Shown one piece after another: positions 39,381 through 48,384 of a stretch of DNA of 64,000 nt. This stretch comes from Trypanosoma brucei gambiense DAL972. Taxonomy: Eukaryota; Euglenozoa; Kinetoplastea; Trypanosomatida; Trypanosomatidae. The notes below the pieces were generated by a model. That model was not told the origin of the DNA. It ran no database searches and saw only the letters and a list, made by a program, of their open reading frames with translations. The position numbers and the translations under genes were made by a program. Within the stretch, counting starts at the first letter, position 1. Every line of letters begins with the position of its first letter. The stretch lies in NCBI RefSeq assembly GCF_000210295.1, contig NC_026736.1:894022-958021 (forward strand), written 5' to 3'.

Positions 39381-40241
39381 ATGAGTGCAACAGAGGCGGT
39401 TGTTGAGCCGAAGGCTCCCGATGTATGCACAGAAGCGAATGAGAGACCCCCCACGGAGAGTGGTGTGGCTGCTCCTGTGAAGCGCCTGTTCGACCTTCTT
39501 CAGGAAGACTCCAAGGAGCGTGTGGTTCGGTTGCTGACGGCCTTTCGTGAACTCACATTGCTGGAGCAGGAGTCACTGGCGCAGGAGATGGGCGTAACAC
39601 TCCCAAAGGAGGAGAAATGGCGGGCACCGTGTCCTCTGATTGCACGGCAGCCGTCTGGTCCGTCGCTGGAAGTGCGGCGCCGGGATCCCAGTTATGTGGC
39701 ATTGTGTCCGTCTGTATCTTCCGCCCTCCGTGAGTTAGGATCGAAAGAGGCTGCCCGTCGCCTCCCGGATGCGGACTTGCGGAAGTTGGTGGAGGGGGCT
39801 CTGGGAGAGGACGGCGTGTACTTGACGGTTCCCGAGTCTGATGGAGAAGGGTGTGCTGCTGCTTCCGAGCGGGTGGGAGTGGTGGATGACGGCAAGCCAC
39901 CGCTGCTGGTGCGCAGCCGCTGTTATCAGGCGCTGCGGCTTGCACGCGATGAAGAGATCGAGACGGACGCTCAATACACAAGGCCAAGGGTGCTGAATGT
40001 CACTGGCATTCCATTGGAAGAAAGTGACGTGTGGGAATGGTTTAACTTGCTGGACGTAGCGCGGAACGGTACTGTGGGTGTGGATGCTTTCTTGACGAGT
40101 GTCCGTGAGCTTGATCGCGGGTTTGGAACAAGCAGCAAGGTACAGGAAGCGTTCGAGGATGAATCACGTTCCCTCTCGGTCGATGGGCAGCTCTCTTTTG
40201 ATAAGTTCGCGTATTTGGTGACACGGTTCTCTAGGTACTAA
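39381..40241 (+). CDS. EF-hand-like protein, 286 aa, copy 3
   Basis: Identical by eye to the protein at 33451: helical N-terminal half and two degenerate C-terminal EF-hand-like segments (loop DVARNGTV without the final Glu, and SVDGQLSFDKF). It lies downstream of an identical tryparedoxin copy and upstream of the large thioredoxin-fold gene. The constant pairing with tryparedoxin shows that the two genes duplicate together; it does not show a shared function. Confidence 0.75.
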   Translation: MSATEAVVEPKAPDVCTEANERPPTESGVAAPVKRLFDLLQEDSKERVVRLLTAFRELTLLEQESLAQEMGVTLPKEEKWRAPCPLIARQPSGPSLEVRRRDPSYVALCPSVSSALRELGSKEAARRLPDADLRKLVEGALGEDGVYLTVPESDGEGCAAASERVGVVDDGKPPLLVRSRCYQALRLARDEEIETDAQYTRPRVLNVTGIPLEESDVWEWFNLLDVARNGTVGVDAFLTSVRELDRGFGTSSKVQEAFEDESRSLSVDGQLSFDKFAYLVTRFSRY

Positions 40242-40665
40242 GTGATGCTTGTCCGCATGTGAAATGGGAACGGTTGTCCGCAGAATGGATGGGACGGGCT
40301 GACAGTTTCCATATCTTCATGCCTTCTGTTAGTCTCACGCCCTGCTCAGCGCGCAATGTAAACTGCCGTTTTCTTTATTGTTTCCGAGTTGTCCGGAAGT
40401 AGTGAAGGCAACACGATGTATGTACGATATGGAAAGCGTGGGTAGAGTTTTTTATTTTTACACGTGTAGGAAGTGACACAGTATGGTGAGAGTTTCCAGC
40501 CGTGACATTACCGCCCTTTTTTTGGTGATGTATGCAAAATTGCAAGGATGTGTTTTGCGATTTTTGAAGTGTTGCCGTTGATTTTATGTTAGTTCTTTTG
40601 CATGTTGTTGTTGTGTTTTTTTTTATTTTAATTTCCTCTTCCTTTTTTGTTGTTGAATCTAATTG

Positions 40666-40706
<41 letters not shown>

Positions 40707-40735
40707 TTTTTGTGGAGATCCAAGTGTGTCTCTGT
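40242..40735 (+). other. Intergenic region with long TA repeat
   Basis: The end of unit 3 is at 40534. After that comes T/C-rich sequence (40612-40650), a TA tract at 40668-40703, an out-of-frame ATG at 40702, and an AG at 40723-40724 before the ATG at 40736. Confidence 0.6.
40668..40703. repeat. (TA)n microsatellite
   Basis: About 17 TA units between the tandem locus and the next gene, within the probable splice region of the latter. Confidence 0.9.
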
Positions 40736-43700
40736 ATGGATTGCAAGTTGCAACATGTTCTTGCCCCGTATGTTGTGGCTAGGAGGGCCGTGAAGCGATA
40801 CGGCTGCGGTCGGGGTGCATCAAATAGTATTAATGTGGACTGTTCAGCGTTAACCTGCCGGGGTCGTTTTGAAGAAGATTTTTGTGGTATTGAGTCCGTG
40901 GCAGATGCAGGACCAGCAGGCTTTGGCCACAACGACCAGCACACGGAGAGGGGTTTGGACGTTGAGTACTTTCCAGCTTCTCGTTTGAGCGGCAGATACG
41001 TTCTGGTTTATTTGACTTCACCGTCTGGGTCTTCGTTTACCAACCATGGGCCTGATTGTGTGATGCGGACAACAGAAAGCTTATGCTCGCCTTTGCTGAC
41101 GGCTTCTCCTCGCGTTGGAACGCCTGTGCCGAGTGCCAGTTCATCAACTGGGAGGGGATCTAGTGCGTCTCTTCCCATTCTGACTCAGGAGAAGACTGGT
41201 ACTTCACCTTCCGCGCCGCTATGCCCTGTGGCGTCCTTGCTCTCGCGTTTCTGCATATATTTTGGCTGTCAAACAGAAAGCAGGGATGCTGAGCGTATGT
41301 CCCGTTTTGTTGTGTTGGAGGTGCGGCAGGGGATAAGTGTGGAGCCGAGGTGGGAATCTTTGAACAACATGGAAACTAGAAACAGGGCGTCGGCGTCTTT
41401 TGGGGATGCTGGCGCTATATCCTTCTCAAGGGCTGTTTCGCCGAAGGGAGTCGATGGAGCCGCATTTACTGAAGACTTCAAGGTCAATGATGCGCTTACA
41501 GATCTTTCCACTGCGGACCAAAAATTTGGTGGTTGGTTTTATCTTGAAAACTCAGCGGCATATAGGTGTGTCATTCAGAAATACAATGTTTCTTCTTGGC
41601 CGGCGATTTTACTTTTTGATCCGGCGGGGGAGCTTTTAACGGCACGGGCGTATGACCATATAGAGCGTGAAATCTCTACCCTTAGCACGAGCGACGACCC
41701 AAACATATTAGCGGTAGTAGATTCGAGGGCAGAGCAACACATGCAAGAAGTGGTGGGGATAGGTCCTTATGCAGGTTTTCGCTCTGGATTCCCCTGGATG
41801 ACACCAGATGCGGGGCGTGATGAGGACAGGGGATCGAATGCGGTTGATGACGAGGTAGAGGGGGCACCACTTTTGTCTCTTGTCAGGTGGTTGTTGCGGC
41901 ACGCACGACGCGTCGGGGAGAGTTGTGAAGTGGGTGCAACTTACCCGCCGGAAGACTCGTGTAATGTGCCCGAGCAACGTTGTCTTGACTCGTGCATGGA
42001 TGGAGCCACGCACCTTGCACTGTACTTTGGTGCCGTCTGGCACCCAGCGACCAAACGTTTCTTACCCAAGCTAAAGCGTTTATGGTCAGCCGCCTGCGAA
42101 GGTGGTGATGACTGCTGTGTACTTGACGATGACGCTGGCCGAAACAGTTCTGACGGTGAGGGGGCTGCCGCTTGGGAAGGGGGAAAAAGGGCGTTGAGTG
42201 CGTTTGTCGCCGACACTGGGAGTCTCTATGAGCCTCTGGGCATCGAATCGTGGAGAAGGGGAATGACGAATGACGTCTGTGCTAGTGTCAGCACAGCGGA
42301 TAGCGATGCGCCATACATACCATCCCGATGTTCGGCTGTGGAAACGCCAATGGGTTCACCCAAAGAGCACCCGCCATCCTTTCAGAGCCCTACACCGACA
42401 GTCGAAGGCCCGCTGGTTTCACCTAGGGTGGTTCGTAGTGAGTTAGCAGAGGAGAAACAACCCGAGGGATCTCATCACTTCCAAGTAGTGTTTGTCAGTT
42501 GCGATATGGACGTGTCCCAGTTGAAGTCTTCGCTCACTTCCATGCCGAGTTCGTGGCTATTCGTCTCGTCCGTCCTGGCACCTCAAGCACAGGGTGTGAT
42601 CAGGGCCTGCTTGGAGTTTTTCGATGTCCGCGTGTTTCCACGCCTCGTGGTGCTGGACACGTCGCATCGAGTCGGCTTGCAGCATGATGACGGTGGGTTG
42701 TCCAAGGTGTGGTCGCGATATCCAATAGCTTTGAAGGTTGTACGCTCGCACGGGGAGAGATCTGTTCTGAATGGAAGTGGTTTGAGAGAGTTGCTTTCCG
42801 GAGATGATCTTAACGACAACGTGGTTCCACAGAGAGAGGCGAGCACGGGGGAGTGTGGCATCGATGGCTCCGCCAGGCTGCTTGCCCATGGCATCATCAC
42901 TAACGAGTTGTTGCACCAAGGCTATTTGCATTCTATGATGAGGTCTGTCCTTGGGCAAGGAGGATCTCTTTTTGTGCTTTGCTGCATCGGAAGTATTTGC
43001 CCCGATCTCCACCAGGAGTGTGTGGCTTCTTTGCGTGAAGCGTGCACGTCTTGGGCTCAGGAAACGGGACGGTTCTCTGAAGGGGTGCCGAGGCATACGC
43101 TAGGTTCGTTAACACTAGGAAAACCGTCGCAAATGACAGTAATGGAGGCATCAACGGTGTGTGCAGGGGATTTAACAGGGCCAGCTACTCTTGCTACTGT
43201 TTCCCCACTCTCGTGTTTTATAAGGGCCGATTTGACGATTAGCAATAGTGGGAGGTCGAGCGGGGAGGTGGCCTCACCTCCTCTGGAGCGTGTCACGACG
43301 AGTGTGGATGACAACCGCTCATCGGCCGTTTATTTTGTGGATGCCATCAGTCTTGTGCGGGGACATGAAGGCAATAGTGGAGAAGGGGCAGGGGAGGGAA
43401 TCACCCGAAGTGGGCGTCGAAGCGAACTTTGCACAGAGGGGGGTTTGTCGCAGGAAGATAAGTCACTGCTTCAAGAATATGTAATCTCAGAAGTTTTGGA
43501 AGCCAATGAGCATTTCGTACCACCATTTGAAGGCGAGCCTTTTCTAGTCTACTTGCAGTGGCCTGAGCGGCGTGTGGATGTACTTCGACGCATCGATGAC
43601 TCTGAGCCACCCTTGAATACGGGTGGTCCTTCGGCGCGGTCCCCATCTGTCACTGCTTCTGCTAACACCTTGATCCCGGCTTCAGGGACTCCATCGCCCG

Positions 43701-43810
43701 GCGCAGTGGAGGTCGGAGCTCCCGTCGAGGTTCCCCGCAGGTCGCCGCTATGCTCATCCGCACTGGTGAAATCGTTCATTGTGCGGTGTAACATGAAGCG
43801 AACTTGTTAA
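40736..43810 (+). CDS. Large tryparedoxin-fold-like protein lacking the CXXC motif
   Basis: A 1,024-aa protein directly downstream of the tryparedoxin units. The middle third reads like a tryparedoxin with an insertion. HLALYFGAVWHPATKRFLPK (about 426-445) aligns with FLYFSASWCPPCRGFTP, with W435-H436-P437-A438-T439 where tryparedoxin has WCPPC. After a disordered insert of about 120 residues, HFQVVFVSCDMDVSQLKSSL (about 581-600) aligns with NFEVVLISWDENESDFHDYY. Then FFDVRVFPRLVVLD (about 626-640) aligns with TFGVESIPTLITI, keeping the cis-Pro. A first possible module has RYVLVYLTSP (about 83) and YNVSSWPAILLFDPAGELL (about 283-301). A third has SLFVLCCIGSICPDLHQEC (about 742-760) with a lone Cys-Pro. 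No other part is recognised. No signal peptide. The start is the first in-frame ATG; eight codons before it are open only from GTG. Confidence 0.65.
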   Translation: MDCKLQHVLAPYVVARRAVKRYGCGRGASNSINVDCSALTCRGRFEEDFCGIESVADAGPAGFGHNDQHTERGLDVEYFPASRLSGRYVLVYLTSPSGSSFTNHGPDCVMRTTESLCSPLLTASPRVGTPVPSASSSTGRGSSASLPILTQEKTGTSPSAPLCPVASLLSRFCIYFGCQTESRDAERMSRFVVLEVRQGISVEPRWESLNNMETRNRASASFGDAGAISFSRAVSPKGVDGAAFTEDFKVNDALTDLSTADQKFGGWFYLENSAAYRCVIQKYNVSSWPAILLFDPAGELLTARAYDHIEREISTLSTSDDPNILAVVDSRAEQHMQEVVGIGPYAGFRSGFPWMTPDAGRDEDRGSNAVDDEVEGAPLLSLVRWLLRHARRVGESCEVGATYPPEDSCNVPEQRCLDSCMDGATHLALYFGAVWHPATKRFLPKLKRLWSAACEGGDDCCVLDDDAGRNSSDGEGAAAWEGGKRALSAFVADTGSLYEPLGIESWRRGMTNDVCASVSTADSDAPYIPSRCSAVETPMGSPKEHPPSFQSPTPTVEGPLVSPRVVRSELAEEKQPEGSHHFQVVFVSCDMDVSQLKSSLTSMPSSWLFVSSVLAPQAQGVIRACLEFFDVRVFPRLVVLDTSHRVGLQHDDGGLSKVWSRYPIALKVVRSHGERSVLNGSGLRELLSGDDLNDNVVPQREASTGECGIDGSARLLAHGIITNELLHQGYLHSMMRSVLGQGGSLFVLCCIGSICPDLHQECVASLREACTSWAQETGRFSEGVPRHTLGSLTLGKPSQMTVMEASTVCAGDLTGPATLATVSPLSCFIRADLTISNSGRSSGEVASPPLERVTTSVDDNRSSAVYFVDAISLVRGHEGNSGEGAGEGITRSGRRSELCTEGGLSQEDKSLLQEYVISEVLEANEHFVPPFEGEPFLVYLQWPERRVDVLRRIDDSEPPLNTGGPSARSPSVTASANTLIPASGTPSPGAVEVGAPVEVPRRSPLCSSALVKSFIVRCNMKRTC

Positions 43811-44230
43811 TATTCGACATGTATCCGTTATCTGTGAGCAATTCTCACCCCGCTAATTCTTATGTTTTGCTGCGGAGGGCATCCGCGCTATGATTACTTC
43901 TCTCTTCTTCCGAACACTTTACATGTATGAGAACAAAACTCCTAAAGTTTCTTTGCCTCCCTTTCTTTCTTTTTGTGTTTCCTCCTTTTCCCAACTGTGG
44001 CTTTTGCTCACATATCGCGGAGTGCATTTGACGGTTGCCTTCCAACTCACAGGTAAGTGCGGTGAAGGGGAGGCGGGGAGCGCAAGCAAAGACAGGTGTG
44101 AGCTCAGCACCCAAACGGCCCTGTGGGTAAAAGACGCTACAGGCAGCCGTAACAAAAAACGTTGAAGTCTGCGCGCATTTAGAGCTTCCAAGTTATTTTT
44201 GTTATCATTTAGTTTAGTGGCACTCTGTGT
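43811..44230 (+). other. Intergenic region before the EI24-family gene
   Basis: No gene. A T/C run at about 43950-43990 and AGs near 44052 are candidate splice signals. Confidence 0.5.
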
Positions 44231-45307
44231 ATGTCTTCTGGTGTCCCTGTTTCATCGCAGTGGCCACCTGTCAGAGGTGGGCTGATCATCTTGCGGGCTG
44301 CCTTCTCTGGTGCACGTCAAAGTCTTGATGTCGTGAAGTTTCTGAGCTACGTGGGGTCGAGTGCCGAGGTGAGTCGTAATCTTCGGTCTTGCACACTTGT
44401 CAACTTTCTTTTCTTTTTCGGCATTTGGATTTCTTCTATCGTATTTTCTCCCTTGTGGAGCCTTGCCGTGACTTTGATGCGGGGGCGCTTGACATTGGCT
44501 GGTGACCCGGATGCGATCACAAATTCGGCGTCGTTGAGTAACGTCAATCGTGTTGTGGGAGGAGCAACAGGGGTCGTGACTATATTGTGGACGTGTGTAT
44601 TTTATTTTGTGTGGGTTTTCCCTATGTACGGAATTACACTTCTCTTTGGTATACGTTGGTACAACGCGCTGTACGCAGCTGCGAATAGTGAGAAGCGAAG
44701 GCGTGCCCTTCTGATGGCGGCCGCCAGAAGCCCCGGCAGGCCGGTGGTGCCCGTTAGGGGAGCTGCGGCCGGTGCCGGTCCCAAGCCAACCGCATCCTCC
44801 CTCTCATTTAGTGATGTCGTCGTATCCCTCACTGAAACTTTGTTTAAGGTTGTTGCTACCAGCTTGTGCACTGTTGTAATGACGGTGGTAGGGGCCATTC
44901 TCCCCGTGCCCCTGGGCGCATGTGTAGACGTGGCGATGAGAAGTTGGTTGCACGCTTTCTATGTGTTTGACTACCGCGTTTCTTCACAGTACGTGACCGA
45001 TAGGGTTACACAGCGACGCAACTACGTGGGGCTTTCATCTGCTATTGAGTTTTTTGAGGCAAATTGGGCGTACTTTCTCGGGTTTGGAGCGTCGCGCTGC
45101 CTCGTTACCGGTGTATTGGATTTGACGGGCATAGTAACATCGTGGTTTGCCAAAGAAGCCGCTGTGTCAGTGCTATTTGGGGCCCATGTTGTACTTTCTG
45201 TTGAAGCAAAACTTCCCCCACGCGCGCCATTCAGTATTCCCATGTTCACTCCTTTTTTTATACTCTGTGACAAGATTATAAGGGCGGTTGTGCATGTGGC
45301 GCAATGA
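44231..45307 (+). CDS. EI24: EI24-family multi-pass membrane protein
   Basis: A 358-aa membrane protein of the EI24/PIG8 (etoposide-induced 2.4) family. In animals this is an ER membrane protein linked to autophagy and to degradation of E3 ligases; its role in trypanosomes is not established. Hydrophobic segments lie at about 56-80 (LVNFLFFFGIWISSIVFSPL), 115-145, 205-235 and 315-345. The strongest family match is at about 238-305: WLHAFYVFDYR, then R..YVGLSSAIEFFEANWAYF ending in LGFG, corresponding to the EI24 pattern of FeYRW, a conserved helix and W-YFxGFG. A basic and Ala/Pro-rich linker (about 155-190) sits between TM pairs. ATG 44231 is the first in frame. Confidence 0.78.
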   Translation: MSSGVPVSSQWPPVRGGLIILRAAFSGARQSLDVVKFLSYVGSSAEVSRNLRSCTLVNFLFFFGIWISSIVFSPLWSLAVTLMRGRLTLAGDPDAITNSASLSNVNRVVGGATGVVTILWTCVFYFVWVFPMYGITLLFGIRWYNALYAAANSEKRRRALLMAAARSPGRPVVPVRGAAAGAGPKPTASSLSFSDVVVSLTETLFKVVATSLCTVVMTVVGAILPVPLGACVDVAMRSWLHAFYVFDYRVSSQYVTDRVTQRRNYVGLSSAIEFFEANWAYFLGFGASRCLVTGVLDLTGIVTSWFAKEAAVSVLFGAHVVLSVEAKLPPRAPFSIPMFTPFFILCDKIIRAVVHVAQ

Positions 45308-46107
45308 TGGCCCTTGAACATGGGAGACATCTTCGGACTAATGTGTATGGATGGACGAGTGGAAAATATTAGCAATACGTGCATCTACAAATGCAAGCAG
45401 ACGCCTAACACTGGTTGCATATTTCTGCATGTGTGTATGTGAACTGTTCAAAAGTCCCCGTGTCTGCCTGCATTTATATATACGCGTATTGCTAATATTT
45501 CTTGAGTGCGATTATTTTTCCCCTCTTTTTTTCACTTTTTCTTTTTTTTTTTTTACCTCTTGCTGCCCACCATGCAAATGGGATGAGCGATTCACTTTAC
45601 TTCTTTCCTCCCCTTTTGTCGAGGTGTGTGATTTCCTCCTGATGAGGGAAGAAGGCGTTTTTTATGACACCGTTTGTTACATATCAACTGTTGGAGATTC
45701 AATATGTGTGTGTGTATCTGGGTGGCAGAAGGAAAATTGGGGTGTCGCACGGTTTGCCGTGCATTGTTCCCCCGCCATTTTTTGCTCTTGTGCTATATCA
45801 CTATTATCGTGTTACCCCTTTCTTCATCCTTACCGTTTTTGGCCCCCCTCTCGTTTGTTTTCCCTCTTGTGTTGTGGAAAAAATAAAAATAAACATGTTA
45901 ATCTGAGTGGCACGACAAGAAACCGGTGAAAATTTGGCAACCCACGTGCGTGTGCGTGTGGGCTTGAGAGTTTGTTGACAAGCACAAAAGGGGAAAAGGA
46001 GCGCTGAGGAACTTAGTTAAGGAACAGAACGCTAACATTAGGAGCGGAAGCAGGCTGTGACCGCCGTAACTTACATCTAAAATTACGTACACACCCATAT
46101 ACATATA
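45308..46107 (+). other. Intergenic region, pyrimidine-rich
   Basis: No supported gene. T/C-rich tracts at 45515-45556 and 45800-45870, TA/TG patches, and an AG near 45904 possibly used as acceptor for the next gene. Confidence 0.5.
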
Positions 46108-47328
46108 ATGTACCAAAGCAGAACAATGGTATCTTTTTTGATGGCTGCAACTCTTTTTGCGTTGTATTTGTTTCCATTTGGGGCCCGAGGAGACGACCCG
46201 AGGCGGAACGATAAATTAGTGGAGGCCCTGAGAGCAGAGTTTACGTCATCTGGCCTCGCTGCACCACCCGAGCCACCGTCCGATTTGGGTGTGCATGCGA
46301 CTTGCGTAAAGTTTGGACTCGCGTGCTCCGACGCGTATGTGGACTTTCTTAAGGATGAAGTCGCAAAACTGCATGGCACTGCCGGTGGGATTCCTCCTTC
46401 ACAGGCAGAGAAGCCGAAGCGAGTGCCACCAACCAGTGCAGGTAAGGAACGACGAACTCCGAAGTCCCCAGTGGAGGATAACGATCCCACGCGTGACGTA
46501 AAACTGGAGAAGCTACAGCGTTTGCGAAATGTGTATCGTGATAAATTGCTGGAGCTACATTCGTCAGAAAAGAGGTGGGAATGTTTCTTCACAAGGATTA
46601 GCAGTGTATTGAGTTCTTTATTACTCTCTCATGTTTCCTCGTTCGTGTTGTGGTTCTGGACTGCCTTTGCGCCTCATGTTCCCGTTGCCATGCTTCTCAT
46701 GGCGGTACTTACGTGGGTATTTTTCGGCACTCACATCCCCAACGAGCACATTTGCTGCCTTCGTGCTGCGAGACCTGCATTCGCAATGGATCAACTCCTT
46801 GCCCGCAGTGCCCCTCCGAAATCGGTTGCGAGCCTCGTGATTGAGCGGGAGCGGTGCTCTGGTTATGATGATTTCGGTGAATTTAACGACTCCGCTACCG
46901 GTGCTTCAGCAGAGGGGGAGGTGCAAGGGCACGAGGTGGAACGCCGCGATGAATATTGGGATCTTGTGCGGTTTTCCCTGATTGAAGCGTATGACATGTA
47001 CCACGCGGAGGTGATAGTCTTGAAGTTGAGACTGGTGCTGAGTCTGTTGGCATTGCTAATGCTCATTTGGAGCGTTATTTCTCTGCCGCTGCAAACTGTT
47101 GATCTGCAGAATGGTGGATTTGTAAAGACTCTGGTGTCCAGTGTTTTGCCGGAGTGGGTGCCCGCTGTGGCGGGGCTTCACTTTGCGTGGTCATGCGTTG
47201 GTGGATTGGTTGCTTTCGCCTGCTGGGAGGTGTTTGCCGCTGGCGAGATGCTTTGCCGTTTGAATGCGCGTTCCGCCACCATGTGCGACAGCATCCTTAA
47301 GGAATGGAGTTGGAAACTTGATGGATAA
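46108..47328 (+). CDS. Hypothetical membrane protein with signal peptide, 406 aa
   Basis: Not recognised. It starts with a good signal peptide or anchor (about 7-27, MVSFLMAATLFALYLFPFGA). A lumenal or exposed region of about 140 residues contains two cysteines (HATCVKFGLACSDAY). A predicted coiled coil lies near 130-155 (KLEKLQRLRNVYRDKLLELH). Two adjacent hydrophobic stretches follow at about 172-212 (LLLSHVSSFVLWFWTAF, VPVAMLLMAVLTWVFFG), then a soluble acidic stretch with EAYDMYHAEV. Further membrane segments lie at about 305-332 (LKLRLVLSLLALLMLIWSVI) and 352-380. The C-terminus is short and cytosolic-like. An ER or endomembrane protein is likely. The second ATG at residue 7 gives a tighter signal peptide and could be the real start. 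Confidence 0.68.
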   Translation: MYQSRTMVSFLMAATLFALYLFPFGARGDDPRRNDKLVEALRAEFTSSGLAAPPEPPSDLGVHATCVKFGLACSDAYVDFLKDEVAKLHGTAGGIPPSQAEKPKRVPPTSAGKERRTPKSPVEDNDPTRDVKLEKLQRLRNVYRDKLLELHSSEKRWECFFTRISSVLSSLLLSHVSSFVLWFWTAFAPHVPVAMLLMAVLTWVFFGTHIPNEHICCLRAARPAFAMDQLLARSAPPKSVASLVIERERCSGYDDFGEFNDSATGASAEGEVQGHEVERRDEYWDLVRFSLIEAYDMYHAEVIVLKLRLVLSLLALLMLIWSVISLPLQTVDLQNGGFVKTLVSSVLPEWVPAVAGLHFAWSCVGGLVAFACWEVFAAGEMLCRLNARSATMCDSILKEWSWKLDG

Positions 47329-48384
47329 TAAGGGGGAGGGACACCACAATGACGTGGCAGTGGTTGAAGGCATCTTCAATTGACGTGGGGGAAGTTGTCA
47401 AGTCTTCGCTGCCCCGAATGTAGGAGTTGGTAGAGATCGGTATTGTCGCGTTTGTGGGCTGGCGTGAAAATTTGAACCTGGGATGTGCCGATTTGTTCGG
47501 GGGTTGAATGGCAGCGCACAGAAGTGTTTTTTATTTTACACCGCATGTATGAAAGGAGAAGCGAAAACAAACCAGCAAACAGCTTATGGGGAACTAATAG
47601 TAGAGTGTCTCCGCTCCCCCCCTTTTCTTCGTCCATTCTTGTTTTTTTTTTCTTTGCATGCAGCGGGTAGCTGATGATCATACGCGAGTGCGTGGAGGGG
47701 TATAGGGGATACCGGGAAACATTATCGAAAACTGTAGAATTCCCTTTTATGTAAGAATACAGAATGAGCATTTCCTTTTCCTCTTTTACCGACTTTGTTT
47801 TCAATCTTCATTTTCCCCTTCTTCCGTTATTCACTTGTGGTTAACACACTTGACTTTTGAAACTTCGTTATCTGTCGGCTACCTTTACTCATTATGAAAC
47901 CTCAGAACAGTTCAACGGGAGGTGTAATGAACAACTTTTTACCCACGCGGGCCTTTCCCCCCTCTATTGGCGTGTGAGTTTGCCTCTCTGTAGATGCATG
48001 CATATTTATCTATATACATGTACGCACACATGTGTGTGTGTATCGCCTCCTTTTTATTTTGTTCCGGTTATTATGTTCCGTGCTGCGCGCCCCTCGGGTT
48101 CATAATATTTTCACTTTTTCGTACGTGCGTTCCCCATCTCTTTTCCCTTTGGGTGGTGCTCAAGCGCCTTTTTTTTTCATTCTAAAAGAAAAATAAACGA
48201 CCTTTTATTTGAAGTGAGAAGGAGGAGACTGTTATTTAAACGCTATTCTTTGGAGGCAAGCGGAAGTCATAGAAAGGAAACAATAACAAGGGCCCCCGTG
48301 TGAAGGGCAGGAATCATAGAAAGTGGCAGAGGTGCTGAAAAGAAACTTACTTACGATCATAACCGCTGATTGTAGTAAAAGGAG
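47329..48384 (+). other. Intergenic region, no gene seen
   Basis: About 1.05 kb. T/C tracts at 47640-47655, 47770-47835 and 48110-48180 (ending CTAAAAG near 48188), with short ATAT and GTGT patches near 48005-48040. No coding gene is supported. Confidence 0.5.

Larger units (their letters stand above)
38149..40534 (+). repeat. Tandem unit 3: tryparedoxin plus EF-hand-like gene
   Basis: Counterpart of 32219-34604 with a single observed difference (A at 38855). Divergence begins at 40535, immediately after TTTGGTGATGTATG. Confidence 0.9.
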
